Shown: piece after piece, positions 47,163 to 56,351 of the stretch
Layout of the letters: each line of letters starts with the position of its first letter
Position numbering within the stretch: position 1 is the first letter of the stretch
Assembly: GCA_020444515.1 (NCBI GenBank)
Contig: JAHLKX010000006.1
Span: forward strand, 248,001 to 312,000
Reading direction: 5' to 3'
DNA length: 64,000 nt
Source of the DNA: Bacteroidota bacterium
GTDB lineage: Bacteria > Bacteroidota > Bacteroidia > Bacteroidales > JAADJA01
The notes under the pieces: generated by a model
What the model was told of the DNA's origin: nothing
Databases searched by the model: none
The model's input: the letters and a program-made list of their open reading frames with translations, nothing else
Position numbers and translations under genes: made by a program

Positions 47163-48590
47163 TTAACGTGTATAAGCGTCGATCACCCCCTCAATTGCCC
47201 TTTGGCAAACCGGGCAGAATTCCTGTTTGTTTCTTGTAAACATTATGCAATCTGCGTAAGGACGATAATATCCATACTGCATGTATCCTCCTCCCTCAAA
47301 GGCGCCCACTTTCCCGGTATATTCCATGTGATCGAGGATGGCTTCCGATTCCTTTTTCTCTCGTTCAAATAGTGCTTCCACATCTGATTCAGGAACCTTT
47401 GCAGCGCGTAAAGCTCTGCGCTCTTTCTGAATTTCGTAACTAAAAGCATCATACTTTTCCTTTTCCCAGGGTGTGGGCAGCGGTGTTGCAGGATCTACCA
47501 TGTCTTTCCATTTCAAATTTTCCTTATCCAGCAAAGCCGTAATATTAGCTTCCCAGGGCTCTATGGTGATCTCTTCAGGGTGATAGGAAACATCGGAAGT
47601 GTAATACTCATCGGCCAGTGCGGCGAAATGATGTCCGAATTCATGAACAAAAATGTATTCCGAAAATGTATTGTCTACAGCAACCGTCGAATATAATTGA
47701 TAAATTCCGCCACCCCCATAGGTCTTTTCATTGATGAGGATAAACATAAATTCATAGGGTACTGCAGAAGCTACATCACGGATCGTTCGGTTATCATATG
47801 CCAATGCATAACGTTCCGAATCAAACGAACTATAACTCACCGACAAGGGAGTTCGTTTAAAAACACCCGGATGGGGCCTGTTAACACCAGAAACAGGGGA
47901 GGGGGTATCCACACACCGGACACTGAATTTATGCTTATTCGATTTAAAGGGCTCTACTTCAAAAAGTGCATTGGTCAACCGGGTTGCATCAGCATGAAAT
48001 TTATTCATTTCATCTTCTGTATAGCCATCGCCCAGGATCACAATGTCCACATTCTCATTGGGATTAACGTTATTCAGAACGGTATATATTTTAAACGTAG
48101 CTTCATTAAAAGCAGGATTTACAACCCTTGAGCTTGGATCGACTTGTGTTTCCCAGAGGGTCTCAAATTGATTTTCAGCATTTCTTTTTTGTATGGTGAG
48201 TGAAACCGGTTTAAGGGGCCATGGAAACCTGATCGATTCATGAAAAGTACCCCATTTTTCCTGTGCTTCCGGTATGGTTTGCCACTCGCCGAAAATACTG
48301 GCAAACCCACGGCTATAGAGGGGTGTTCCGGTGGCAAGGTCACGAACCTCGAATAGATATAAACCGTATTGAAGCGGATCCAGTAACTGTGTTTTGCTTC
48401 CACTCCATGGCCCATCATTGAGAATACGGTCGATGGCAAAATGCTCTTCGCCAGCCGCACCGGAATGATAATAATCTACCCGCATGGTTTTGTTATCAAA
48501 GAATTTTTTATAGTCCACAAAATTGATCTGTTGCGAATATCCCTGAATGATCATTCCAAGGAGCGCAAATAGGATGAAAAGGTTTTTCAT
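47163..48590 (-). CDS. Secreted M64-family zinc metallopeptidase
   Basis: This 475-residue exported protein has a signal peptide (YSQ, cleaved near residue 20). A beta-rich N-domain (about 20-165) is followed by a metallopeptidase domain. The zinc motif HEFGHHFAALADEYY is at residues 316-330, with ligands His316 and His320 and the M64-typical Asp-Glu after it. NVDIVILGDGYTEDEM (near 180) also matches M64 (IgA-peptidase family). The C-terminus has two Cys pairs (ADCIMF, FCPVCQRA). No T9SS domain is visible, so it may be periplasmic or otherwise exported. A TACCTTTG element lies upstream at 48609. Confidence 0.9.
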   Translation of the reverse strand: MKNLFILFALLGMIIQGYSQQINFVDYKKFFDNKTMRVDYYHSGAAGEEHFAIDRILNDGPWSGSKTQLLDPLQYGLYLFEVRDLATGTPLYSRGFASIFGEWQTIPEAQEKWGTFHESIRFPWPLKPVSLTIQKRNAENQFETLWETQVDPSSRVVNPAFNEATFKIYTVLNNVNPNENVDIVILGDGYTEDEMNKFHADATRLTNALFEVEPFKSNKHKFSVRCVDTPSPVSGVNRPHPGVFKRTPLSVSYSSFDSERYALAYDNRTIRDVASAVPYEFMFILINEKTYGGGGIYQLYSTVAVDNTFSEYIFVHEFGHHFAALADEYYTSDVSYHPEEITIEPWEANITALLDKENLKWKDMVDPATPLPTPWEKEKYDAFSYEIQKERRALRAAKVPESDVEALFEREKKESEAILDHMEYTGKVGAFEGGGYMQYGYYRPYADCIMFTRNKQEFCPVCQRAIEGVIDAYTR

Positions 48591-48608
48591 GATTTAGTAA
48601 TTTGCAAA

Positions 48609-48616
48609 CAAAGGTA
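48609..48616 (-). promoter_or_regulatory. Candidate -7 promoter element for M64 peptidase gene
   Basis: TACCTTTG on the minus strand fits TAnnTTTG, 18 bp upstream of the start. No -33 TTTG was found at proper spacing. Confidence 0.3.
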
Positions 48617-48713
48617 GGAAAGCTTTAACTTTCCCTTAACTTTTTTTAACCGCCTTTTAACTAAGACCGAATGAATGTCAGCGTAATTTTGACTAAAACT
48701 AATTTGGACCACT

Positions 48714-49046
48714 ATGACACTCTTAAGTTTTACTTCTGCAATGAAATATGTTTTGGGTTTGATGCTGGCTATGCTGGGTTTTATTCCTTATGAAGCCATC
48801 GAAACAGCCGATGAAAACCCGCAAAAACCATTAATGGATACAATTTATATGGAACAACTGCCGGATAGTAATTCCAGTATCCCCGAAAGAAACGAGGATG
48901 TTTATGGAATTGAGAAAATTAGTCTAACCTTGAATTCCGATGTTGAAGTCGACAGCTTTCGATATGTGTTCTTCCGTCAATTGAATGATTCCGTGGATTC
49001 ATTCCATAAAATGCTGGTCATTGTTAGCCCGAATCAAAATAATTAG
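48714..49046 (+). CDS. Small hypothetical protein with N-terminal hydrophobic segment
   Basis: I do not recognise this 110-residue protein. Residues 8-30 form a hydrophobic segment (YVLGLMLAMLGFI), a signal peptide or membrane anchor. The rest is acidic and polar (AIETADENPQKPLMDTIYMEQLPDS) with no Cys. It is divergent from the M64 gene, and a TAATTTTG at 48684-48691 could be its -7 element. It precedes the radical SAM gene by 90 bp. A functional role cannot be inferred. Codon use looks like its neighbours. Confidence 0.65.
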   Translation: MTLLSFTSAMKYVLGLMLAMLGFIPYEAIETADENPQKPLMDTIYMEQLPDSNSSIPERNEDVYGIEKISLTLNSDVEVDSFRYVFFRQLNDSVDSFHKMLVIVSPNQNN

Positions 49047-49103
49047 TTACCACACGACGCTTAATATGCCCTGGAATTTATCTGAGTTGAATTTCTAAAA
49101 TAC

Positions 49104-49111
49104 TATCTTTG
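49104..49111 (+). promoter_or_regulatory. Candidate -7 promoter element for radical SAM gene
   Basis: TATCTTTG fits TAnnTTTG, 25 bp upstream of the GTG start at 49137. It is identical to the element before gltX. No -33 TTTG is at the expected spacing. Confidence 0.35.
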
Positions 49112-49136
49112 CGCGGCTAATTTTCACGCTACAGAT

Positions 49137-50525
49137 GTGAATCCCCATACAATTTTGAAAGAGCAATATAGGCTCAAAAACCAGGAGGAATACCAGGTTA
49201 AATATAATTACCTTCGGTTTATTACACCTGAAGAATCGATCGCTGCTGAAGAGGAGCGGAAGTATTTGTTTGACCGGATGGCTTCCCGAATTCAACCGGG
49301 ATATAAAGGATCCAAGCCGGATATAACCGCTATCTCGCCCGGGTGTCGAATTTGTGGCGAAGGAACATGGTCCTGCCTTTTTATTAACGGGATATGCAAT
49401 AGCCGATGTTTTTATTGTCCGGCACCACAGCATGATGTGCATGAACCTGAAACCAATACTTTACTTTTTCCTGAGGCAGGGGATTATATCGATTATCTCA
49501 AAACCTTTAATTTTAAAGGTATGAGTATTAGCGGGGGAGAGCCGTTATTGAGTTTGGAGAAATCCCTGAATTTTATCCGAAAAGCAAGGAAAGAGATAGG
49601 TGATGAACTCTATATTTGGCTCTATACAAATGGAAAGTTGTTTGATCGAGAAAAGGCAAAAATGTTGGCAGATAGCGGATTAAATGAAATTCGATTCGAC
49701 ATCGGTGCCACCGATTATAAAACTGACAAAGTTGAGCAGGCCATCGGAATCATTCAGCATGTAACAGTTGAGATACCTGCTGTTCCTGAAGAGTTCGAAC
49801 CCATGAAACAAAAAATGAGGGAATTAAAATCAATGGGCATTGATTTCCTTAACTTGCATCAGCTCAGGCTTACACCGTACAATTATAATAAATTGATTGA
49901 TCGTAATTATATATTTGTGCATGGTGAAAAAGTAACAGTTTTGGAATCAGAACTTACTGCTTTGAAGTTATTATTGTTTTCAATGGATGAAAATATCGGG
50001 TTACCCGTAAATTATTGTTCATTCGTTTACAAGAACCTCTACCAAAAATCGGCAGCTCGCAGACGGCATGCTCAGAAAATGTTAAAACAAGGTGAATCAA
50101 TCACCGAAAGCGGATTCATCAGGCGAATAAGTTTTATTCCTGACCAGATTATTAACCTGGGAGAAGATATAAACAAGATTGATTTATATTTTGATCAGCC
50201 ATCTGGAGAGTGGTTGTTGAAACCCGATTCATTGGCTTCAATTCAAAAACTTCCAGGATGGGTTAAAATTGAATATTTTGTTGCCCAATTAGCTCCACAA
50301 CCTACCGGAATAAGTGAGTTTAATACATTCATCCTGAATGAAAACCGACACATTGGAATTGAAAGACGTATTGCACAAACAGCTATCAATCTTGCTCCGT
50401 GGGAAGTAAAGCAATTTTATAACTACCTGAAAGGGACAGCTTTTCAGCCCTTTGGCGATGCACACAAATGGCTTCAGCTAATCCGGTTCGAAAATATTGA
50501 ACACGGTTTACAGGATTATTACTAA
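49137..50525 (+). CDS. Radical SAM protein
   Basis: This 462-residue radical SAM enzyme has the [4Fe-4S] motif CNSRCFYC (Cys87, Cys91, Cys94). Conserved glycine-rich GMSISGGEPLLS (near 135) and the TIM-barrel pattern follow. Additional cysteines precede it (Cys70, Cys73, Cys80 in CRICGEGTWSC), possibly a second metal site. The reaction is unknown; the layout loosely recalls PflA-like or archaeal-type radical SAM proteins. The start is GTG at 49137; no earlier in-frame start is available and the next ATG lies 47 codons downstream. Its stop overlaps the convergent T9SS gene by 4 bp. Confidence 0.88.
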   Translation: MNPHTILKEQYRLKNQEEYQVKYNYLRFITPEESIAAEEERKYLFDRMASRIQPGYKGSKPDITAISPGCRICGEGTWSCLFINGICNSRCFYCPAPQHDVHEPETNTLLFPEAGDYIDYLKTFNFKGMSISGGEPLLSLEKSLNFIRKARKEIGDELYIWLYTNGKLFDREKAKMLADSGLNEIRFDIGATDYKTDKVEQAIGIIQHVTVEIPAVPEEFEPMKQKMRELKSMGIDFLNLHQLRLTPYNYNKLIDRNYIFVHGEKVTVLESELTALKLLLFSMDENIGLPVNYCSFVYKNLYQKSAARRRHAQKMLKQGESITESGFIRRISFIPDQIINLGEDINKIDLYFDQPSGEWLLKPDSLASIQKLPGWVKIEYFVAQLAPQPTGISEFNTFILNENRHIGIERRIAQTAINLAPWEVKQFYNYLKGTAFQPFGDAHKWLQLIRFENIEHGLQDYY

Positions 50526-52531
50526 TTACGGATAAATTTCTTTATGACCGGGGTACTGTCATCAAAAACAAATTTGATTATATAGATGCCTTTGGACAAT
50601 TCCACGGTCGATATCTGCGTGCTGAATAGCGTTCCCGGCTTAAGGAAGTAAGATTCTGAAAACACCCTGTTGTTTGATGTTGAATAAATATCCAGAGATA
50701 CATGGCCATCATATCCCTTTTCAATTTGAATGGATAAATTTTCACTTACAGGATTTGGAAACAGTTCAATTGATTGGAACAATTTGTTTTCGTCCATTCC
50801 ATCACATATCATTACATTCGCCTCCTGAAAAGCCGTATCGCTGCATCCATTCTCATCGGTATAATAATAGAACAAAGTATGAATGCCCCATCCTGCCAGT
50901 GTTGGATCGAAATAACCATTTGAAACGGCGGGACCGGAATAAACGCCCCCCTCAGGGGTGCCTTCAGTAAGCTCATATGGGGGATCGCCATAACAAAACT
51001 CGGGGAGGAGTTCAAAGTTCATCATAGGGAGCTCCCATACCGAAATATAATCTTCCATGGTTAATGTATTTGAATTGTTTCCGTCCGAAACGGTAAGGGT
51101 TACATCAAATATTCCCGATTCATGATAGGTTACCATGGGATCGGATAGGGTAGATGCTGCGGGATCACCTCCCGGGAAATTCCATTCCCATGATGTAATG
51201 TTTCCATTCGATTGATCTGTAAACTGGACCATTCCTTCTTCACAAACTTCTGTATTGTTTGCTGTAAAGTTGGCAACCACAGAATAAGAACCTTCATACG
51301 CTCTTACATTGGTGCCCACCCCACAAACCACCATCGTACCTGCTGGTCCAATAGCAGGTCCGCCAATATTGACATTGGTTATGTTTTCTGTCCATCGTAA
51401 GCTAAGATCAGGATTAAAAGAGTAGACTTTTCCGGTGGCAAATTCACCATTGGTAACAAATACATATCCATTGGCATCAATAGCCATGCGTGGCGAAGCG
51501 CCCAAACTGGTGAAAATGGTTTCAGAAGTATGGATAACCGAACCATCTTCAGGATCAAGCCCGATGATTTCACCAGCTGGTGAATAGGTATAGATGGTTC
51601 CGTCAGGTCCAATGCCTGAGGTGGAAAATGGAATAAAACCGATGGGTGTGCTCCAGAGTTCTTCGAAACCAGACCCATTGTCTTTCATTGCAAATAGAAA
51701 ATCTGTTATTGCATTATTCATCGATCGGGGCGCATAGATCGTTCCATCCGGTGCTATCATCATTCCCAATTGTTGTATCAATCCAGCGCTGAGTGATTCA
51801 CTGGAATAAAGGTAATCCCCTGTTTCCAGATCGATAACACTGATTTTCGGCCCGGCTACAGCGGGTTCCCAGTAGTACCCCCGATCTTCATAAACTGAAA
51901 CTTCCTGTCCGTTACTGGTAGGGCAATTCCGGTCGGTTTCCCAAACGGTAGTTCCATCGGTGTGATTAATACGGATGATGTTATCAAAATTACCAACAAT
52001 CAAATCTCCATTGGAGGCAAAGGCACAACTTTCGGTGCTGCTTTCGTTGACCAATCCTTCCGATTTCCAAACGATGGAACCATCTGTAACATCCAGGGCA
52101 TACATATAAGAATAATTGGTATTCCCCGACCGGGTGGCATAAATCTTTCCATTGTTTATGGCCGAAACCCTGCTGCGCCAATCGGAGTCTGGAAAATCTA
52201 CAGGTAATATCTTCGTCCATAAAGTGTCGCCTGTGGTCAGGTTCTGTGCCACGACTGCTGTTCCATTCAATACGTTGTTAATATTGAATATCCTACTCAT
52301 GGCCACGATATTTCCATCAACCACCGCCTGCTGAGCGATGACAGCACTCACCCCGTTTTGCCAAAGAATATCTGCTGCTTCGGGTCCTGATTCGGTTGAC
52401 AGACTATGGCGGCTGGGTTTACCGCCCGAGCCTACGGGCCAGTTATCAGCAACGATCTGGTTGGTTATTAGGGTAAGGATGGCAAATGAACAGAATAGTT
52501 TACGGGTTGTTGAGTATATTCTTGCTTTCAT
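50522..52531 (-). CDS. Secreted PQQ-like beta-propeller and PKD protein with T9SS sorting domain
   Basis: This 669-residue secreted protein has a signal peptide (ending IVADN, about 30 residues). A PQQ/quinoprotein-like beta-propeller (about 40-420) follows, with blades such as GKIYATRSG, GDLIVGNFDNIIRI, DGTIYAPRSM and DGTIYTYSP. Next is a PKD domain (about 425-505; FTDQSNGNITSWEWNFPGG and FDVTLTVSDG), then a linker with Cys pairs, and a T9SS type A domain (ELFPNPVSENLSIQI to IKKFIRN). Such proteins are thought to mediate surface adhesion or substrate binding; no enzymatic residues are evident. Confidence 0.9.
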   Translation of the reverse strand: MKARIYSTTRKLFCSFAILTLITNQIVADNWPVGSGGKPSRHSLSTESGPEAADILWQNGVSAVIAQQAVVDGNIVAMSRIFNINNVLNGTAVVAQNLTTGDTLWTKILPVDFPDSDWRSRVSAINNGKIYATRSGNTNYSYMYALDVTDGSIVWKSEGLVNESSTESCAFASNGDLIVGNFDNIIRINHTDGTTVWETDRNCPTSNGQEVSVYEDRGYYWEPAVAGPKISVIDLETGDYLYSSESLSAGLIQQLGMMIAPDGTIYAPRSMNNAITDFLFAMKDNGSGFEELWSTPIGFIPFSTSGIGPDGTIYTYSPAGEIIGLDPEDGSVIHTSETIFTSLGASPRMAIDANGYVFVTNGEFATGKVYSFNPDLSLRWTENITNVNIGGPAIGPAGTMVVCGVGTNVRAYEGSYSVVANFTANNTEVCEEGMVQFTDQSNGNITSWEWNFPGGDPAASTLSDPMVTYHESGIFDVTLTVSDGNNSNTLTMEDYISVWELPMMNFELLPEFCYGDPPYELTEGTPEGGVYSGPAVSNGYFDPTLAGWGIHTLFYYYTDENGCSDTAFQEANVMICDGMDENKLFQSIELFPNPVSENLSIQIEKGYDGHVSLDIYSTSNNRVFSESYFLKPGTLFSTQISTVELSKGIYIIKFVFDDSTPVIKKFIRN

Positions 52532-52658
52532 GGAATATGATTATTAGAAAGATTAAAATTAAAAAATATTCAAAACCCTCAACCAGAATTTTGATTTTTA
52601 AAAGGAAGTGTAAGGATGGTGGATTAAATCCGACTTAATTAAAACAAATCTATTATCA

Positions 52659-53642
52659 ATGAGAAAACTATACGCCGTTATTATTTTCCTGGCAATGATG
52701 TCATTCACTCATGGCCAGGTGGCTCAAACCGTTATCGTCGAACATTTTACAAACTCGCGTTGTGGTATTTGCGCTTCGCGAAATCCAGCTCTTTATGATT
52801 TGCTTGATAATTATCCGGAGGTCCTCCACATTGCCTTCCACCCCAGTTCTCCCTATGCGAACTGTATCTTTTCACAACATAATCCGGTACAAAATGATGC
52901 CCGCACCAATTATTACGGCATTTATGGCGGCACTCCACGTGTCGTTGTGCAAGGTGAAGTCATTCCCCCAGGTAGCCAGCTTTTATCCTCCTCCCAGCTT
53001 GAGAACAAATTGGGTATGATGTCGGATTATACCATCCATTTCAAACACTATTTTGGAGGGGGCGATACCATTAAGATACAAAGTACCATTCATAAAGTGG
53101 GGGAGGGGACAACCAGCGAAATTAAATTTTATGGTCTTTTGTCGGAAGCACTGATTGAATATAATGCGCCCAATGGAGAGAACATGCATCATGATGTTTT
53201 CCGCGAAGTCATTTCTGAGCATGTGGTTAATTTGCAAAATATTGGAGATTCGATAGTTTTTGAAAGTTATTATATGACCCACCCTGACTGGAACCAGGAC
53301 GAAATTTATGTGATAGGAATGTTACAACGCACTGGTGATAAGGCAATTTTGCAAGCAGCAAAATCTGATTTTGCTGAGTCAATGACCGGAATCCGGCATA
53401 CCCGAGTTGAAGAGATTGGAGATATCATCTATCCCAATCCAGTAAAAGATTATTTTTCAATCAGCCCGGAATATCAGCATGAAATTCAAAAGTTTACAAT
53501 TTACAATCTCCTCGGATTAAAGATCAGAGAGGAAAGCCTGTCAGGTCAGGTTGATGTAACCGATTTATCCCCGGGTCAATACTTTATTGTATTTTCTAAT
53601 GATTCGGGCACTTTATATACATCCCGGCTGGTCAAACAATAA
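52659..53642 (+). CDS. Secreted Omp28-like thioredoxin-fold protein with T9SS sorting domain
   Basis: This 327-residue secreted protein has a signal peptide (SFTHGQ, cleaved near residue 20) and a thioredoxin-like domain (about 22-235). The domain has CGIC at residues 35-38, the site of a CxxC redox pair, preceded by VEHFTNSR. This matches the Omp28-related family of Bacteroidota. The C-terminus is a T9SS type A domain (IIYPNPVKDYFSI to SRLVKQ). CxxC may act in disulfide chemistry outside the cell, although several members are known only as surface antigens. It is divergent from the PQQ-like gene. Confidence 0.88.
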   Translation: MRKLYAVIIFLAMMSFTHGQVAQTVIVEHFTNSRCGICASRNPALYDLLDNYPEVLHIAFHPSSPYANCIFSQHNPVQNDARTNYYGIYGGTPRVVVQGEVIPPGSQLLSSSQLENKLGMMSDYTIHFKHYFGGGDTIKIQSTIHKVGEGTTSEIKFYGLLSEALIEYNAPNGENMHHDVFREVISEHVVNLQNIGDSIVFESYYMTHPDWNQDEIYVIGMLQRTGDKAILQAAKSDFAESMTGIRHTRVEEIGDIIYPNPVKDYFSISPEYQHEIQKFTIYNLLGLKIREESLSGQVDVTDLSPGQYFIVFSNDSGTLYTSRLVKQ

Positions 53643-53736
53643 AGAATTTGAAAAATAAATGTTGAAAGATCATTCCTGAAAATGGTTTGAACCTATTGTT
53701 TTTAAAGAAAATGAGCAGGCGTATGTAAAAATTGGT

Positions 53737-53744
53737 TAGGTTTG
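53737..53744 (+). promoter_or_regulatory. Candidate -7 promoter element for MFS gene
   Basis: TAGGTTTG fits TAnnTTTG and ends 19 bp before the MFS gene start. No -33 TTTG at 20-bp spacing. Confidence 0.3.
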
Positions 53745-53763
53745 TTTCAATTGAAATCTGTTC

Positions 53764-54933
53764 ATGATTGAAGAAAAGCCGCATCGGTTGCTGCGGGATA
53801 ACAACCTGCACATTATTTTCAGCATAACGCTGATTGCCGTAATGGGTGTTGCGAGTATCACACCTGCCTTTCCAACGATTATTGAAAAATTTAACATTGA
53901 CCGTGAGAAAATTGCATTATTGATCACAGCTTTTACCATTCCGGGTGTTATTCTGACGCCCGTTATGGGTGTTGTGGCCGATAGGTTGGGCAGGAAACGA
54001 GTCATAATTCCTTCTTTGTTTTTGTTCGGGATAGCAGGGGCTGCCTGCGGTTTTACCGAAAGTTATGAAACCCTCATCATTTTTCGGTTTTTTCAGGGAG
54101 TGGGTGCTGCGGCATTGGGCTCGATTAACGTAACTTTAATTGGTGATATTTACCATGGAAAAGAGCGAGCATCTGCCATGGGCTACAATGCCAGTGTATT
54201 AAGTGTCGGCACAGCGGTTTACCCGGGAATTGGTGGAGCACTGGCTATGCTGGGGTGGAATTATCCTTTCTTTTTTCCTGTTCTGGCTATTCCGGTAGGC
54301 ATTTGGGTATTGAATTCCTTAAAAAATCCGGAGCCAGAAGGTTCAGAAAAATTCTTTAGTTATCTGGGCAATGCCTTGAAAAGCATGGCCGGCAAAAAAG
54401 TGATCGGTTTGTTTATATTGAGTATTTGCACTTTTATCATTCTTTATGGCGCCTATTTAACTGTATTTCCCCTCTTTTTGAAAGATTCTTTTGATGCGAC
54501 ACCCCTTCATATCGGATTGATAATGTCGTCTATGTCGTTGGCCACGGCTATAACATCATCGAGATTGGGTCGCATGGTGGCACGTTTCAGGAAATCCCGC
54601 ATCATTATCAGTGGTTTTTTTCTGTATTCAATCTCACTGGTATTAATTCCTTTGATGCCCGGAATTATTTTTGTGATTTTTCCTGCTGTGATCTTTGGAA
54701 TAGCGCAGGGTTTAAACCTGCCGGCGACCATGACATTCCTGGCCGACCTTTCTTCCATAAAGTACAGGGCGGCTTTTATGTCAGTCAATGGTTTTGTTTT
54801 AAGGATTGGCCAAACAGTCGGTCCATTACTGGTAGGCCTTGTTATGATCTATTTCGACCTGTCTATTGCCTTTTATCTGGCTGCAGGTCTTGCTGTTTTT
54901 ATGATCATTTTTGCATTTATTATGCTGGATTAA
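53764..54933 (+). CDS. Major facilitator superfamily transporter
   Basis: This 389-residue inner-membrane transporter has twelve hydrophobic segments. The loop between helices 2 and 3 carries the MFS signature GVVADRLGRKR (near residue 80). Helix 4 has FRFFQGVGAAALGSI and helix 5 follows with GYNASVLSVGTAVYPGIGG, as in drug:H+ antiporters (DHA1 type). No substrate can be named. It stands alone: 121 bp follow the Omp28-like gene, and it is convergent with the outer-membrane barrel gene 32 bp later. Confidence 0.93.
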   Translation: MIEEKPHRLLRDNNLHIIFSITLIAVMGVASITPAFPTIIEKFNIDREKIALLITAFTIPGVILTPVMGVVADRLGRKRVIIPSLFLFGIAGAACGFTESYETLIIFRFFQGVGAAALGSINVTLIGDIYHGKERASAMGYNASVLSVGTAVYPGIGGALAMLGWNYPFFFPVLAIPVGIWVLNSLKNPEPEGSEKFFSYLGNALKSMAGKKVIGLFILSICTFIILYGAYLTVFPLFLKDSFDATPLHIGLIMSSMSLATAITSSRLGRMVARFRKSRIIISGFFLYSISLVLIPLMPGIIFVIFPAVIFGIAQGLNLPATMTFLADLSSIKYRAAFMSVNGFVLRIGQTVGPLLVGLVMIYFDLSIAFYLAAGLAVFMIIFAFIMLD

Positions 54934-54965
54934 GTCAGGTAAAAATTTACCCATCCCATTGTACT

Positions 54966-55676
54966 TTACAAATTGATCCTTAATCCCATCGTTGTGTTTA
55001 GAAGCAGTATCTGGCGCTGATCGATTCGTTCTCCCAATGCCGATAAAAACTTAAAAGCAAGATTGCTATAGGTGAAATCTGAATCAAGGAGTAATCCAAA
55101 ACAGGGCGAGATATCATATCGAATACCCAATCCCACATTTCCCGCCAGGTTCCAATCCTGTGCTGAAGTTATTTCATAATATTCGGGACCAAATAGAAAG
55201 TATTGGGGTTTATAAAGCTGGTAGGGTGTTTTCCCATACAGCATTCCTCCCTGAATTTTTGCTTCGATGGATAATTTCTTCATAACAGGATAATGATAAT
55301 AAACTCCAATCATGCCTGTTAACATCAAATAAGGATCCGAACGGATAAAGAGATCTTCGAGGAAGGGGTCGGCCTGGACTTTTTCCCAGCCCAATAATCC
55401 CACATCAACGGGATGTTGATTGATTCCCACTGAAGCCCCAATACCTATTTGTGGTTTAAAAAACCAGCCACCTTCTGCTTTTACATTGTAACCGGTCAGT
55501 GCAAAACTTCCCCCATCAAGAGAAGCCTGTCTGTATGCTCCAAGTGGAATCGATGCTCCTGCCTTAATTCCGAAAAATGAATTTGTATCCTGTGAATGCG
55601 AGGGAGGAGTTGATGTGGCTAAAAAGACAAACAACGAAATGAAAGATAATAGAAACGATCTCCAATCTAATTTCAT
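54966..55676 (-). CDS. Outer-membrane beta-barrel protein
   Basis: This 236-residue protein has a signal peptide (to about residue 28, SHSQ). Amphipathic strands alternate with turns, for example FFGIKAGASIPLGAY, GWFFKPQIGIGASVGI and GNVGLGIRYDISPCFGLLLDSDF. It ends TTMGLRINL, a C-terminal pattern of outer-membrane barrels. It resembles the OmpW/porin-like PF13568-type proteins of Bacteroidota. The function is unknown. A TACATTTG element lies 20 bp upstream at 55697-55704. Confidence 0.8.
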   Translation of the reverse strand: MKLDWRSFLLSFISLFVFLATSTPPSHSQDTNSFFGIKAGASIPLGAYRQASLDGGSFALTGYNVKAEGGWFFKPQIGIGASVGINQHPVDVGLLGWEKVQADPFLEDLFIRSDPYLMLTGMIGVYYHYPVMKKLSIEAKIQGGMLYGKTPYQLYKPQYFLFGPEYYEITSAQDWNLAGNVGLGIRYDISPCFGLLLDSDFTYSNLAFKFLSALGERIDQRQILLLNTTMGLRINL

Positions 55677-55696
55677 ACGAATATTTTTTCTTCGGG

Positions 55697-55704
55697 CAAA
55701 TGTA
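55697..55704 (-). promoter_or_regulatory. Candidate -7 promoter element for beta-barrel gene
   Basis: TACATTTG on the minus strand fits TAnnTTTG, 20 bp upstream of the start. The -33 element is not recognisable. Confidence 0.3.
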
Positions 55705-55741
55705 AGCGATTTATAACAATGAGAAATATGACCTAAACACT

Positions 55742-56284
55742 TTACACGCTATGCCAGGAGCCATTTTGAATTGCAATTTTATCAACATATTGATGCGCAG
55801 TTTCTTTGCGAATATTGATTAAAAAATCAGCTTGGGATTTCATTGCCAGAATCTTTTCTTTTTTTGGATGAACACCCGGATGATCTGCAATGATAAATAA
55901 ACCGGGATTGATAAACGATATCAATGCCGGAGACTCACAAATAACTGGAACGTTTGAAGGAAAATTATGATAGCTGAGCAGGAAAGCTTCTTTTACGAAA
56001 TGATCATCACATTCAATGTATAAACTCCGGGCTGCTCCTGCAGCCAGCATTCGGGAACTATCCTTGCCGGTATGGGCATTGAATTCTTCTGTGATTTTAT
56101 AATGGTCAGTGCGTATGATTATACTCGCTTCATCACCCATAAAATGTTTGTGCGGACTTATCTTTATGGCATATACAAGATGTTTTTTTGAATAGAAATG
56201 GATCAAATTACAGGCTATGGTTGTTTTTCCCGATTTACGTCCGGTTCCTGCAATAATTAGTAAGTTCGGGAGCTTTTGTTTCAT
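55742..56284 (-). CDS. P-loop NTPase, MobB-like
   Basis: This 180-residue cytoplasmic protein has a Walker A motif GTGRKSGKTT (residues 13-22) right after a first beta strand. The start of the chain (LLIIAGTGRKSGKTT, then VYAIKISPHKH) resembles MobB, which helps deliver GTP in molybdopterin guanine dinucleotide synthesis, and related P-loop proteins. No molybdenum cofactor genes are adjacent, so MobB activity is doubtful. Other P-loop families with the same first strands are possible. It is divergent from the MORN-repeat gene 67 bp away. Confidence 0.7.
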   Translation of the reverse strand: MKQKLPNLLIIAGTGRKSGKTTIACNLIHFYSKKHLVYAIKISPHKHFMGDEASIIIRTDHYKITEEFNAHTGKDSSRMLAAGAARSLYIECDDHFVKEAFLLSYHNFPSNVPVICESPALISFINPGLFIIADHPGVHPKKEKILAMKSQADFLINIRKETAHQYVDKIAIQNGSWHSV

Positions 56285-56303
56285 TTTAATGCAAGAAAGT
56301 TTT

Positions 56304-56311
56304 TATTTTTG
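56304..56311 (+). promoter_or_regulatory. Candidate -7 promoter element for MORN-repeat lipoprotein
   Basis: TATTTTTG fits TAnnTTTG, 40 bp before the ATG. A TTTG at 56275-56278 lies 25 bp upstream of it, longer than the 20 bp seen elsewhere in this window. Confidence 0.35.
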
Positions 56312-56351
56312 AAGAAATGAAGATAAACATAATCCCAAAACAAACGAAGAT

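Noticed and set aside
55742..56284. Calling the P-loop protein mobB
   Set aside because: Only the Walker A and first strands match, and no molybdenum cofactor genes are near, so no gene symbol is given.
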